Source: Candidatus Symbiobacter mobilis CR
Lineage (GTDB): Bacteria; Pseudomonadota; Gammaproteobacteria; Burkholderiales; Burkholderiaceae_C
Direction: 5' to 3'
Length of the DNA stretch: 64,000 bases
Assembly: GCF_000477435.1 (NCBI RefSeq)
Contig: NC_022576.1
Location: 1,922,001-1,986,000, forward strand
Shown here: positions 1 through 12,227 of the stretch, piece by piece
Layout of the letters: every line of letters begins with the position of its first letter
Numbering within the stretch: the stretch's first letter is position 1
Made by a program: the position numbers and the translations under genes
The notes under the pieces: model-generated
The model's database searches: none
Told to the model about the DNA's origin: nothing
The model's input: only the letters and a program-made list of their open reading frames with translations

Positions 1-1
1 A

Positions 2-103
2 AAGCTGAACAACTTGCACGATGCGCGGCAATTGGGCGAAGCCACTGCGCGGGCCTTGCGTTCCGACGTGCGTCGCGCAGGCGCGGAGCTGGGCGATGCC
101 TGA
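2..103 (+). CDS. hemC: Hydroxymethylbilane synthase, C-terminal fragment
   Basis: Only the last 33 codons lie in the window; the frame opens at base 2 and stops with TGA at 101-103. The visible tail is rich in Ala, Arg, Leu and Gly (for example LGEATARALR), as in the C-terminal helix of porphobilinogen deaminase. The main reason for the call is position: it lies 25 bp upstream of hemD, and hemC-hemD is a standard gene pair in Burkholderiales. HemC polymerises four porphobilinogens into hydroxymethylbilane, the substrate of HemD. The fragment is too short for motif proof, so the identity is inferred mainly from context. Confidence 0.6.
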   Translation, partial: KLNNLHDARQLGEATARALRSDVRRAGAELGDA

Positions 104-128
104 ACACTGGCATTCCTGAGCGCTGACA

Positions 129-977
129 GTGCGCGTCGTCGTCACCCAGGCTCCCCCGCGAGCGCAAGCATGGGCTTGCTCCCTGACCCAAGCCGGGCAC
201 GAAGTACTGCTGCTGCCTTTGCTGGAGGTCTGCGCGCTGCCCGATGCAGCGCCACTACAGCATGCATGGAGCGCCTTGCCTGGCTACGACGCCTTGGTGT
301 TTGTCAGCCCGGCGGCGGTATCGCACTTTTTTGCCGCACGGCCCGCCGATGCCTGCGGGGAATGGGGCGCTTCCGGCAAGCCCGGCGTGTGGGTCACCGG
401 GCCAGGAACGCGCAGCGCTGCCCTGCAACACGGCGTAACCCCGGACTGCATTGCTGCGCCGACGGCGGCTCCCTATGACTCGGAAAGGCTGTGGCAAGTG
501 GTTGCGCCCACCGTGCGGCCTGGGATGCGCGTGCTCATCGTTCGTGGCATGGATGACGCCCAGCAACGAGGCAACGACATGGACAGCGACAGCGAACTAC
601 ACCGCAAAACAGACCGCGCCATGTCGCATGACATGGGCAACGGGCGCGAATGGCTGGCCCAGCGCGTGCGTGAATGCGCTGGGCAGGTCGAGATCGTCGC
701 TGCATACCGCCGCTGCGCGCCGCACTGGTCTCCACACGAACGCGAATGCGCACAAACAGCCAGCCGCGACGGTGCAGTCTGGTTGCTGGGTAGTGCCATG
801 GCCATCGATCACCTGCACGCGCTGCTCCCCCACACAGACTGGACGGCGAGCAACGCCGTGGTGACACACCCGCGTCTGGCCGATGCAGCACGGCGTCTAG
901 GCTTCGGCAATCTCCATACCAGCGATGCAGACATCTCCAGCGTATGCGCCACGCTGTACGCTGTCCGACCTTTCTAG
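129..977 (+). CDS. hemD: Uroporphyrinogen-III synthase
   Basis: HemD closes and inverts ring D of hydroxymethylbilane to give uroporphyrinogen III, the branch point to heme, siroheme and cobalamin. The 282-residue product opens with the family's N-terminal pattern (MRVVVTQ then PLLEV) and has the YDALVFVSPAAV segment and the WVTGPGTRSAAL segment typical of the two-lobed fold. It is slightly longer than usual (about 250-260), owing to a polar stretch around residues 140-170. The start is GTG at 129; no better ATG is available nearby. The gene follows hemC and precedes hemX by 10 bp. Sequence conservation in this family is low, so synteny adds weight. Confidence 0.85.
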   Translation: MRVVVTQAPPRAQAWACSLTQAGHEVLLLPLLEVCALPDAAPLQHAWSALPGYDALVFVSPAAVSHFFAARPADACGEWGASGKPGVWVTGPGTRSAALQHGVTPDCIAAPTAAPYDSERLWQVVAPTVRPGMRVLIVRGMDDAQQRGNDMDSDSELHRKTDRAMSHDMGNGREWLAQRVRECAGQVEIVAAYRRCAPHWSPHERECAQTASRDGAVWLLGSAMAIDHLHALLPHTDWTASNAVVTHPRLADAARRLGFGNLHTSDADISSVCATLYAVRPF

Positions 978-987
978 AATCTTTGGC

Positions 988-2028
988 ATGACCGAAACAC
1001 CATCCCCATCCACGCAGCCCTCCCGGCCCGATCGCGTTCTCGTCACCGTGCTGCGCCGCATGGGGTGGTGGTTGCTGGCGCTGGGAACGGGGCTGGCGCT
1101 GTTTTTCGGCGTCCTCTCTTGGCAGCGTATCGGCGCCATGCAAGAGCAGCTTGCACGCCAAAGCGCCGAAGCCATGTCCGTATCGATGGAAGCGCGCGTG
1201 CTGGCCAAGCAGGCCATCACTTTGGCGCAGGATGTGCATTCCCGCGCAGCGGTCTTCGAATCCCGCCTGGGGGAAGTGAGCGTGCAGCGTGTACGCCTCG
1301 AAGAGCTGCTAGACAACCTTTCCCGTTCCCGCGAGGAAAACCTGCTCGTCGACCTTGATGCCACGCTGCGCCTGGCCCAGCAACAGGCGCAATGGACCGG
1401 CAGCGTCGAACCCTTGCTTGCCGCGCTCCAGACCGCCGCCCGGCGAACAAAACGGGCTGCACAGCCCAGGCTGGCCGGGCTGGAACGCGCCATCGCCGCA
1501 GACATCGACCAGGTTCGTTCCACAGCCTTCAGCGACACGCCCGGTCTGTTATCGCTGATGGATGAGCTGGCGCGTATGGTCGATGGCTTGATGCTGGCCA
1601 ACGCCGTCCCCCCAGACGACACCGCCACCGTTACGCCACGCCCAGCCGTTGATACCACCGGTCAATCATGGTGGAAGCGTGGGATGCTTGCCGTCGCCGA
1701 TGAGCTGCGTTCACTGGTTCGCATCCACCGTGTGGATTCGGCAGACGCTGCCTTGCTGTCGCCGCAACAGGCGTTTTTCGTCCGGGAAAACTTCAAGCTC
1801 AAGATTCTCAACGCCAGGCTTTGTTTGCTCTCCCGCCAGGATCGGGCAGCGGTGGCCGACCTGCAAGAAGCGCAGGCTTTGCTGCGGAAGTACTTCGATG
1901 CCCAGTCGCGCAAGACCCGTGCTACGTCCGAGTTGCTGCAGCGCCTGCTCACGCGAATGCGCTACCTGCAGCTCCCCGGCATCGAAGGCACCTTCACCGC
2001 ACTGGCTGCCGTCACCCCGATGCGCTGA
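988..2028 (+). CDS. hemX: HemX-like membrane protein
   Basis: 346 residues: a short Pro/Ser-rich cytoplasmic N-terminus, one membrane helix at about 24-44, then a long helical region (coiled coil from about 47) and a C-terminal part rich in Arg, Leu and Gln. This is the layout of proteobacterial HemX, often annotated as a uroporphyrinogen-III C-methyltransferase although the methyltransferase motifs are absent; its biochemical role is unsettled. ATG 988 is chosen because an upstream in-frame start at 925 would overlap hemD by about 50 bp. It sits in the usual hemC-hemD-hemX-hemY order, which is the best support for the name. Confidence 0.8.
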   Translation: MTETPSPSTQPSRPDRVLVTVLRRMGWWLLALGTGLALFFGVLSWQRIGAMQEQLARQSAEAMSVSMEARVLAKQAITLAQDVHSRAAVFESRLGEVSVQRVRLEELLDNLSRSREENLLVDLDATLRLAQQQAQWTGSVEPLLAALQTAARRTKRAAQPRLAGLERAIAADIDQVRSTAFSDTPGLLSLMDELARMVDGLMLANAVPPDDTATVTPRPAVDTTGQSWWKRGMLAVADELRSLVRIHRVDSADAALLSPQQAFFVRENFKLKILNARLCLLSRQDRAAVADLQEAQALLRKYFDAQSRKTRATSELLQRLLTRMRYLQLPGIEGTFTALAAVTPMR

Positions 2029-2083
2029 CGCGCCAATTGGCACGCTCCGTCTTTCCGTGACCATGCACGTTGCCGGTATGGCG

Positions 2084-2104
2084 CGGAGCATCGGAAGTCG
2101 CGAT
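2084..2104 (+). repeat. REP-like element, diverged copy
   Basis: The stretch GGAGCATCGGAAGTCGCGAT matches the dispersed REP-like consensus described at 43378 and 62780 in all but two positions. It lies in the 199-bp hemX-hemY spacer. Confidence 0.5.
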
Positions 2105-2227
2105 GCGCTACCACGTGGGGCACAATCGAACGCGGTTTTGGGTGTGCCACACCCAGTGGATTGGGCGGGCTGGTGGGCAGGAAACGCTGGCTATCCGTAG
2201 GCTGGGGATTTCGAGAAGGAGCGGTAC

Positions 2228-3580
2228 GTGCGCGTTGCCTTGTGGTTGGTGGGATTGTTTGCCGTAGCGGTCGGCCTGGCGGGGTTCGCGCAGGGCAATG
2301 CTGCCATGGTCACGATCTTCTGGCCACCGCACCGAATCGACGTTTCCCTGCACTTTGCGCTGTTCGTTCTGGCGCTGCTGTTCGTGTTGCTCCATTTGTC
2401 GCTACGTGCGCTCTCGGCGTTATGGAACATCCCCCAGCGTGCCCAGGCTTGGCGCGAACGGCGCGAGGAACGGCTGGCGCACGATGCCATCCTTGATGCG
2501 ATCACGCACCTGCTTGCCGGGCGTTTTTTGCGTGCGCGCAAGTCGGCGCAATGGGTGCTGGAGCAAACTGCGCCCTTCGAAGCGCCTGACCCTTCCCCCC
2601 CTTGGGCGGCCCGGCTCACTGTGTTGGCGCATTGGCTGGCTGCGGAAAGCGCTCATGCCTTGCGAGACCCCCAAACCCGCGCCACCCACTGCGCGCAGGC
2701 CCTGGATCTGGCCACTGCGCTGGCAGACCCCGGCCATCGCGAAGGCGTGCTGCTGCGTGCAGTGGCCTGGGCGCACGAAGACCGTGATGCCGAAGCTGCG
2801 TTGCGGCTCCTCGAACAACTCCCTGCCGGCGCGGCGCGGCGTACTCTGGCTCTGCGCCTGCGTCTGAAGGTGACGCGCATGGCCGGTCACACGATTCTTG
2901 CGCTGGAAACTGCCCGGCTGCTTGTCAAACATCGCGCTGTCCCGGCGTCCACGGCCTCGGGGTTGCTCAACGCCCTGGTACAAGAATCCATTCGGGACGC
3001 ACGTACACAGGAAGAACTGCTGGCCGTTTGGCAGCAACTGGATTCTGCAGAGTCCCTGCAACCAGACATCGCCTGCCGCGCAGCGCAGCGCTGGCTGCGC
3101 CTGGGTGGTACCGTTCTGGAAGCGCTCGATTGGCTGATACCGGTATGGGATCGCATGATCGCATCGCCCGACACCGTATCCGCAGCCCAAAGTCTGACGA
3201 TGGTGCGCGCCCTCGAAGACTGTTTTTCCCGCAACCCGAGCGCCCTCGACGCTACTTGGCTACAGCGTATCGAGCGGGCACAGCAACGTCGCTTGGCCGA
3301 TCCTGCCCTGCAATACCTCGCCGGGGTGGCATGTTGGCATTTGCAGTTGTGGGGCAAAGCCCAGCAGTTGCTACGGCAAGCCTTGCCCAGGCTGTCCGAC
3401 CCCGGGCTGCTGAGCCGGGGATGGCAATCGCTTGCGGAACTGGCGCACCGTCAAGACGACGAGGCCAGCGCCCTGCTGGCATGGAAAAACGCTGCACGGG
3501 CTTATATTGATCCCTCGCTGGAACCCACGCGGAATGGTTCGCTTGGTGCTCCCCTTATGGCCATCACACGTACTGACTGA
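2228..3580 (+). CDS. hemY: HemY N-terminal/TPR protein of heme biosynthesis operon
   Basis: 450 residues. Two N-terminal membrane segments (about 1-20 and 40-58) are followed by an Arg/Trp-rich amphipathic stretch and a long alpha-helical, TPR-like region. The start MRVALWLVGLFAVAVGLAGF and the following WPPHRIDVSL segment are characteristic of the HemY_N family. This proteobacterial HemY is not the protoporphyrinogen oxidase called HemY in Bacillus; its role is unclear, possibly in coordinating heme-synthesis enzymes at the inner membrane. It starts with GTG preceded by AGAAGGAG (2213-2220). The next gene begins 5 bp after its stop, so the two are probably co-transcribed. Confidence 0.85.
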   Translation: MRVALWLVGLFAVAVGLAGFAQGNAAMVTIFWPPHRIDVSLHFALFVLALLFVLLHLSLRALSALWNIPQRAQAWRERREERLAHDAILDAITHLLAGRFLRARKSAQWVLEQTAPFEAPDPSPPWAARLTVLAHWLAAESAHALRDPQTRATHCAQALDLATALADPGHREGVLLRAVAWAHEDRDAEAALRLLEQLPAGAARRTLALRLRLKVTRMAGHTILALETARLLVKHRAVPASTASGLLNALVQESIRDARTQEELLAVWQQLDSAESLQPDIACRAAQRWLRLGGTVLEALDWLIPVWDRMIASPDTVSAAQSLTMVRALEDCFSRNPSALDATWLQRIERAQQRRLADPALQYLAGVACWHLQLWGKAQQLLRQALPRLSDPGLLSRGWQSLAELAHRQDDEASALLAWKNAARAYIDPSLEPTRNGSLGAPLMAITRTD

Positions 3581-3585
3581 ACCCG

Positions 3586-4626
3586 ATGCATACGCTTATC
3601 GAACACGTCGTCAAACTGACCGACCACCGGGATCGGGACTTTCTGGAACTCACGCTCTCAAAATCGCTGCTCGACCTGCTACCCATAGGGCGGATCGTGA
3701 TCGCCAAGATCGTGCGGGAAGAGGGGGAGGAACGCTGGCTCGAAGTCGCCAGGCTGGACTCCAAGGGCGGAGGCCGAGTGCTCGCCGACCCCATGCGCAC
3801 GGATTTCCAAACCTTGCCCAAACTCGACGAAGACAGCGACCGCTGCGGTTGCGTGCGCAACCGCCAGCGCGTCGAAAAAATCTGGGTCGCCCCCGATGGC
3901 CCGCGTGTCAACTACGTTCCCCTGTTCTCGGATGTGCGCGGCGAAGACGAAGGGGTGATCGAACTCCATTCCGACACCGCGCTCGATGCGCAATCCCTGC
4001 AACTCCTCGACCAGCTCTGCCGGATCTACCGGAACATGTACAGCCTGCTGGAATTCAGCGACCGCGACGCCATGACCGGGCTGCTCAACCGCAAATCGCT
4101 CAACGACGCCTTCTACAACACCTTCTTCGAGGAAGTAGGTGGCACTCCAACGCCAGCGCCGGCCGGGTCGGAACCCGAGCGCAGGAACCGTGTCCCCGCC
4201 AACTACTGGCTTGGCTCGGCCTCGATCGACAACTTCAAACTCATCAGCGAAAAACACGGGCAGACTGTCGTGACCGAAGTGCTATCTCTGGTGGCACGCG
4301 CTTTGAAAAACACGTTCCGCACCTACGACCGCCTCTACCGATTCGATGGCGGCCACTTCGGCGTGCTAATGCACTGCCCCGACGAGGCTTTGGTGCTCGC
4401 GGCTTTCGAACGACTGCGCATGAATGTCGAAAAGAGCACCTTGTCCCAGGTGGGGCGCATCACGCTGAGCTGCGGCTTCTCCAGCGTACTTGCCGAGGAT
4501 TCTCCCAACAGCTTGCTCCAGAAAACCGAAGTGGCCATGAACTTTGCGCAGCGTAGTGGAGGCAACAAGGCTTGCAGCTACCAGGGGCTGGTGCAGCGGG
4601 GTATCTTGGTTGATCGGCCTGTGTAG
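3586..4626 (+). CDS. GGDEF-domain protein with degenerate active site
   Basis: 346 residues. Residues 1-150 form a GAF-like sensory region without recognised ligand motifs; from about 155 there is a GGDEF-type domain (DRDAMTGLLNRKSL is the usual domain opening). The catalytic signature is broken: GGDEF is DGGHF at 254-258, and the metal-binding DxDxFK element reads SIDNFK. Diguanylate cyclase activity is therefore unlikely; it may bind nucleotide or act as a scaffold. An insertion of about 20 residues rich in Pro, Glu and Arg separates the first helix from the following strand. Its start is 5 bp after hemY, suggesting co-transcription with the heme genes. Confidence 0.75.
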   Translation: MHTLIEHVVKLTDHRDRDFLELTLSKSLLDLLPIGRIVIAKIVREEGEERWLEVARLDSKGGGRVLADPMRTDFQTLPKLDEDSDRCGCVRNRQRVEKIWVAPDGPRVNYVPLFSDVRGEDEGVIELHSDTALDAQSLQLLDQLCRIYRNMYSLLEFSDRDAMTGLLNRKSLNDAFYNTFFEEVGGTPTPAPAGSEPERRNRVPANYWLGSASIDNFKLISEKHGQTVVTEVLSLVARALKNTFRTYDRLYRFDGGHFGVLMHCPDEALVLAAFERLRMNVEKSTLSQVGRITLSCGFSSVLAEDSPNSLLQKTEVAMNFAQRSGGNKACSYQGLVQRGILVDRPV

Positions 4627-4691
4627 GCATAGCAGCCCTGCACGCCCCCGCCTGGCCACACCATAGCCACACTTTCCGCGCTCTGTCGAAA

Positions 4692-4720
4692 ACTTTCGAG
4701 AAAAAGGGGCTGCCTATAAT
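4692..4720 (+). promoter_or_regulatory. Predicted sigma-70 promoter of the atp operon
   Basis: A perfect -10 hexamer TATAAT at 4715-4720 is preceded by TG at 4711-4712. A weak -35 (ACTTTC, 4692-4697) lies 17 bp upstream. Transcription would start near 4727, which argues against an ATG at 4719 as the atpI start. Confidence 0.6.
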
Positions 4721-4760
4721 GCCCAGCTCTTTGCCTCCATCTTGCCATTCCAAGGTGGTC

Positions 4761-5183
4761 ATGGGGGCACAGAAATGTGGTGCATCCCTCGGTTATTCAC
4801 AAACGGTGTGGATGCAACGCTGGCTTGTGGGACAAATTGTGCTGGCTCTGGCTGGCATTCTTGTGGCGGGTGGTTTTCTAGGTTGGCCGGGGGCGATTTC
4901 TTACGCTATCGGTGCTGTCGCCATTTTGTTGGCTACGGTGCCTGCAGTCGTAGGAATGGGCGTTGCGACGGTGGCTGGGTCGTCTGCGCAAGTGTTTTTC
5001 GCAAGGTTGTTGCTGTGGCAAGCAATCAAGGCGGGTGTCGTGGTGGTCGTGTTGATCGCCGCGCATCGTCTGGTAGGGTCTTTTTCCTGGTGGGTGGCAC
5101 TGATCGGCATGGTGCTGCATTCCAGAATGGGTTGGTGGGTTGGGCTCCTTCCAGAGCAATCTTCGCCAGTCCGTGGGGTGTAA
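4761..5183 (+). CDS. atpI: ATP synthase subunit I (AtpI)
   Basis: About 140 residues with four hydrophobic helices, ending in a short polar tail. AtpI assists assembly of the c-ring and possibly Mg2+ supply; it is not part of the mature enzyme. Identity rests on size, four-helix topology, the AISYAIGAVAILLATVPAV segment and its place as first gene of the operon. The start is uncertain: ATG 4719 overlaps the predicted -10 element, ATG 4761 follows AAGGTGG at a rather short spacing, and ATG 4812 has no ribosome-binding site. I prefer 4761. Confidence 0.75.
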   Translation: MGAQKCGASLGYSQTVWMQRWLVGQIVLALAGILVAGGFLGWPGAISYAIGAVAILLATVPAVVGMGVATVAGSSAQVFFARLLLWQAIKAGVVVVVLIAAHRLVGSFSWWVALIGMVLHSRMGWWVGLLPEQSSPVRGV

Positions 5184-5248
5184 TCAGTCGTTGGGGACTG
5201 GGCAGACTGGCAAAGCCTAAAAAAAGCTAAACAAAGGTGGCAGTAGGA

Positions 5249-6121
5249 ATGCAAGACGGTGGCGCATCGGGTGGCTTGACAGCGGGGGAGTACATCTCCC
5301 ACCATTTGACGCACCTGCAAACGGGCAAGCAAGCGGCGGTCATCGATTTTTCCGTCTGGAATCTGGACTCGATCTTCTGGTCGGTTCTGCTGGGCGGGTT
5401 GTCCGTTTTCCTGCTTTGGCGCGCCGCACAACAAGCCACTTCCGGGGTACCCGGGCGCTGGCAGGCAGCGGTGGAAATCCTGCTCGACATGGTCGACAAC
5501 CAAGCCAAAGCCATCGTCCATAACGAGCATTCCCAGCGATTCGTGGCTCCTTTGGCGCTGACGGTCTTCGTGTGGGTACTGGTACTCAACGCGATGGACT
5601 TCCTGCCCGTCGATCTGTTCCACATGCTGCTGGCTTGGACGGGGTTGGCGCACCAAATCCACTACCTGCGCGTGGTGCCTACGGCGGATCTGTCCACGAC
5701 GATGGCCATGTCCACATCCGTACTACTCGTGTGCTTCTACTACAACCTCAAGATCAAAGGGGTGGCAGGATGGGCGCATGAGCTTGTCTCCGCTCCGTTT
5801 GGCACCAGCAAAAACCCCGTGTTGGCGCTCGTGATGGGCGTGCTGAATTGCACGATGCAACTCATCGAATTCACGGCCAAGACCGTATCTCATGGCATGC
5901 GGCTATTTGGAAACATGTACGCAGGGGAACTGGTCTTCCTGCTGATCGCGCTGATGGGCGCCGTCGGATTTGGCTCGGCAACAGGGGTAGCGCTCTGGTT
6001 CGGCCACATACTGGCGGGAATGGGTTGGGCCATTTTCCACATCCTGATCGTCGTATTGCAAGCGTTCATCTTCATGATGCTGACGCTGGTGTACGTCGGT
6101 CAGGCGCATGACCACCATTGA
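5249..6121 (+). CDS. atpB: ATP synthase Fo subunit a
   Basis: 290 residues, polytopic. Subunit a forms the two proton half-channels against the c-ring. The essential arginine is Arg218 in the segment HGMRLFGNMYAGELVFLL, and PTADLSTTMAMS matches the other conserved helix. ATG 5249 is preferred over GTG 5237 because AAAGGTGG (5233-5240) lies 8 bases upstream of it. It is the second gene of the atp operon; the 111-bp spacer to atpE is the longest gap before the F1 genes, as is common where c-subunit translation is set separately. Confidence 0.95.
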   Translation: MQDGGASGGLTAGEYISHHLTHLQTGKQAAVIDFSVWNLDSIFWSVLLGGLSVFLLWRAAQQATSGVPGRWQAAVEILLDMVDNQAKAIVHNEHSQRFVAPLALTVFVWVLVLNAMDFLPVDLFHMLLAWTGLAHQIHYLRVVPTADLSTTMAMSTSVLLVCFYYNLKIKGVAGWAHELVSAPFGTSKNPVLALVMGVLNCTMQLIEFTAKTVSHGMRLFGNMYAGELVFLLIALMGAVGFGSATGVALWFGHILAGMGWAIFHILIVVLQAFIFMMLTLVYVGQAHDHH

Positions 6122-6481
<360 letters not shown>

Positions 6482-6545
6482 CCAGTGCGTTTCCGTACTG
6501 CTGTGTGCCGTACAGCCAAGTGCTTCTTCGCGGAAAGGTAAGGCC

Positions 6546-7016
6546 GTGAGCATCAATGCGACGTTTTTTGCGCAGATGGTGGTGTTTTTCCTGCTGGTGC
6601 TGTTCACCATGCGCTTCGTCTGGCCACCCATGGCGCGGGCGCTGGACGAACGAGCGCAGCGGATTGCCGAGGGGTTGGACGCCGCCGACCGTGCCAAGCT
6701 GGAACTCTCTGCCGTCCACAAACAGGTGGCAGAGGAACAGGCCATCGCCCGCAAGGAGCTTTCTGCGCGCATCGCCGATGCAGAGCGCCGTGCGCAGATC
6801 ATCTTGGAGGAAGCCAAATCCCGGGCCGCTGCGGAAAGTCAGCGCGTGATGGAAACGGCCCGGTTGGAAGCAGAGCAGCAAGTAGCCAAAGCGCGGGAAC
6901 TGCTTCGCGAACAGGTGGCAGTGCTTGCCGTCAAGGGAGCCGAGCAAATCTTGCAGCGGGAAATTGACGCATCTGTCCACGCAGAGCTGCTCACACGGCT
7001 TCAGAAAGAACTGTGA
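6546..7016 (+). CDS. atpF: ATP synthase Fo subunit b
   Basis: 156 residues with GTG start. One N-terminal membrane helix (about 5-25, [20 protein letters not shown]) is followed by a long charged coiled coil that forms half of the peripheral stalk. Length equals the usual 156 of betaproteobacterial AtpF. It lies between atpE and atpH; the 12-bp gap to atpH is consistent with one transcript. Confidence 0.95.
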   Translation: MSINATFFAQMVVFFLLVLFTMRFVWPPMARALDERAQRIAEGLDAADRAKLELSAVHKQVAEEQAIARKELSARIADAERRAQIILEEAKSRAAAESQRVMETARLEAEQQVAKARELLREQVAVLAVKGAEQILQREIDASVHAELLTRLQKEL

Positions 7017-7028
7017 TGGAGCGCCCGC

Positions 7029-7559
7029 ATGGCTGAGGTTGCCACTATTGCGCGCCCCTATGCCCAGGCGCTGTACGCCTCTTATGGCGCGGATGCGCAA
7101 TCGGCGCTTGCTTGGCTGGACGAATTCGCCCTCATCGCGAGTCAGCCGGCATTGCTCGCATTCGCCCAGAATCCGCACGCTACCGCAGAGCAGATTTTCG
7201 ACGTGATCGCCACAACGATGCGCAGCACGCTGGAAGACCGCGCTCGGAACTTTCTGCGCATCGTCATTGCGAACCATAGATTGCCCTGCCTGGCCGATGT
7301 GGCTTCCCAATTCCGCACACTCGTCCATGACGGGCTGGCAGTGTCGGAAGCCACTGTATACAGCGCCTTTCCGATCGAGGCAGAGCGGTTGCAGGCCTTG
7401 GGCGCGCTGCTGGAGCATCGCTTCGCCCGCAAACTGCTGTGGACCGTGCAGGTACAGCCGGAATTGATCGGCGGCATCCGCGTCGTCGTCGGCGACGAGG
7501 TACTCGATGTATCGGTACGCGCCAGACTCGATCAGATGCGCGCTGCCTTGATGGCCTGA
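7029..7559 (+). CDS. atpH: ATP synthase F1 subunit delta
   Basis: 176 residues. Delta caps the F1 head and joins it to subunit b. The N-terminal ATIARPYAQALY motif and the C-terminal QPELIGGIRVVVGDEVLDVS motif are diagnostic. No anomaly seen. It is followed by a 75-bp spacer before atpA. Confidence 0.95.
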   Translation: MAEVATIARPYAQALYASYGADAQSALAWLDEFALIASQPALLAFAQNPHATAEQIFDVIATTMRSTLEDRARNFLRIVIANHRLPCLADVASQFRTLVHDGLAVSEATVYSAFPIEAERLQALGALLEHRFARKLLWTVQVQPELIGGIRVVVGDEVLDVSVRARLDQMRAALMA

Positions 7560-7634
7560 CCTGATTGCCTTATTCCGATCACCCGATCTTCCCTGCACGT
7601 ACAGCCACGTCGAACCCCAACGTTTGAGAGCGTC

Positions 7635-9188
7635 ATGCAACTCCAACCTTCCGAAATTTCCGAACTGATTCGCAGCAAGATCGAAGCGCTGCAAACAGAC
7701 ACGAGTACCCGCAACGAGGGCACGATCCTCACCGTCACGGACGGGATCAGCCGCATCCACGGCCTGTCTGACGTGATGCAAGGGGAAATGCTGGAATTCC
7801 CCCCCACTGCTGAGGGGATACCTACCTACGGCTTGGCGCTCAATTTGGAACGCGATTCCGTTGGCGCTGTCATTCTGGGCGAATATGAACACCTCTGCGA
7901 GGGCGACACCGTCAAATGCACGGGGCGCATCCTGGAAGTACCCGTAGGCCCGGAACTCAAAGGGCGCGTGGTCAATGCGCTGGGGCAGCCCATCGACGGC
8001 AAAGGGCCTATCGATACCAAGCTGACGGACATCATCGAAAAAGTGGCTCCGGGGGTCATCGCCCGCGAATCCGTCAAGCAACCGATGCACACCGGGCTGA
8101 AATCCATCGACTCAATGGTGCCCATCGGTCGTGGACAGCGCGAACTGATCATCGGCGACCGCCAGACCGGCAAGACAGCCCTGGCGATCGACACGATCAT
8201 CAACCAGAAGGGGCAGGACATGACCTGCATTTACGTTGCGATTGGCCAAAAGGCCTCCAGCGTAAAGAACGTCGTTCGCGCCCTGGAACGCGCCGGTGCG
8301 ATGGAATACACCATCGTCGTCGCCGCGACGGCTTCCGAATCGGCAGCGATGCAATACGTCTCTGCGTATTCCGGCTGCACGATGGGCGAATACTTCCGCG
8401 ACCGGGGAGAAGATGCGCTGATCGTCTACGACGACCTGTCCAAGCAGGCCGTTGCGTACCGCCAAGTCTCGCTGCTGCTGCGTCGTCCGCCTGGCCGCGA
8501 GGCTTTCCCTGGCGACGTGTTTTATCTCCACAGCCGATTGCTGGAACGTGCGGCGCGGGTCAATGCGGCCTACGTCGAGAACTTCACCAAAGGGGCCGTC
8601 CAGGGCAAAACGGGGTCGCTCACCGCCTTGCCCATCATCGAAACGCAAGCTGGTGACGTGTCTGCCTTCGTTCCCACGAACGTCATTTCCATCACAGACG
8701 GGCAAATCTTCCTCGACACGAGCCTGTTCAATGCAGGCATCCGCCCCGCCATCAATGCTGGCATCTCGGTGTCTCGCGTCGGCGGTGCAGCGCAAACCAA
8801 GCTGATCAAGAGCCTCTCCGGGGGGATTCGTACGGACTTGGCGCAGTACCGTGAACTCGCAGCCTTTGCGCAGTTTGCTTCCGACCTCGACGACGCAACC
8901 CGCAAACAGCTTGATCGGGGTGCGCGCAGCATGGAATTGCTCAAGCAGGCGCAGTACTGTCCCCTGCCGATCTCGCTGATCGGCGCGACGCTATACGCGC
9001 TGAACAAGGGCCATTTCGACGACATTCCCGTCAACAACGTCTTGGCTTTCGAGCACGCACTGCATGGGACGCTGAAAGATTCGTACGCTGCGCTCTTGGC
9101 CAAACTGGACAAGGAACGCGCCATGGATGCCACTGCCCAGGCGGAACTGGACGCAGCAATCATGGCCTGCAAAAAGAACTTTGCCTGA
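7635..9188 (+). CDS. atpA: ATP synthase F1 subunit alpha
   Basis: 517 residues. Alpha carries the non-catalytic nucleotide sites of the F1 hexamer. The N-terminus ([17 protein letters not shown]) is the usual delta-binding helix; the P-loop GDRQTGKT is at about 174-181, and the conserved GYPGD-like segment reads [20 protein letters not shown]. Length and motifs are normal for betaproteobacteria. Confidence 0.98.
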   Translation: MQLQPSEISELIRSKIEALQTDTSTRNEGTILTVTDGISRIHGLSDVMQGEMLEFPPTAEGIPTYGLALNLERDSVGAVILGEYEHLCEGDTVKCTGRILEVPVGPELKGRVVNALGQPIDGKGPIDTKLTDIIEKVAPGVIARESVKQPMHTGLKSIDSMVPIGRGQRELIIGDRQTGKTALAIDTIINQKGQDMTCIYVAIGQKASSVKNVVRALERAGAMEYTIVVAATASESAAMQYVSAYSGCTMGEYFRDRGEDALIVYDDLSKQAVAYRQVSLLLRRPPGREAFPGDVFYLHSRLLERAARVNAAYVENFTKGAVQGKTGSLTALPIIETQAGDVSAFVPTNVISITDGQIFLDTSLFNAGIRPAINAGISVSRVGGAAQTKLIKSLSGGIRTDLAQYRELAAFAQFASDLDDATRKQLDRGARSMELLKQAQYCPLPISLIGATLYALNKGHFDDIPVNNVLAFEHALHGTLKDSYAALLAKLDKERAMDATAQAELDAAIMACKKNFA

Positions 9189-9238
9189 TTCCCCCACGAT
9201 CCGGTTCGCAACGGCACAGGACTGACCAGGACAACGAC

Positions 9239-12154
<2,916 letters not shown>

Positions 12155-12157
<3 letters not shown>

Positions 12158-12179
12158 GAGCGCCGGGAGTCTTCGCAAT
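12155..12179 (+). repeat. REP-like element, diverged, overlapping the atpC stop
   Basis: TAGGAGCGCCGGGAGTCTTC resembles the dispersed element TAGGAGCGACGGAAGTCGCG but its stem is disrupted. It sits between the convergent atpC and gspF genes. Confidence 0.35.
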
Positions 12180-12227
12180 GCGCACGGCTTAGAGGGATGG
12201 GCCGTCCACCGAAAGCAGCACAGCCCC

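Noticed and set aside
4719..4760. ATG 4719 as atpI start
   Set aside because: It overlaps the last base pairs of the TATAAT element, so it would precede the transcription start.
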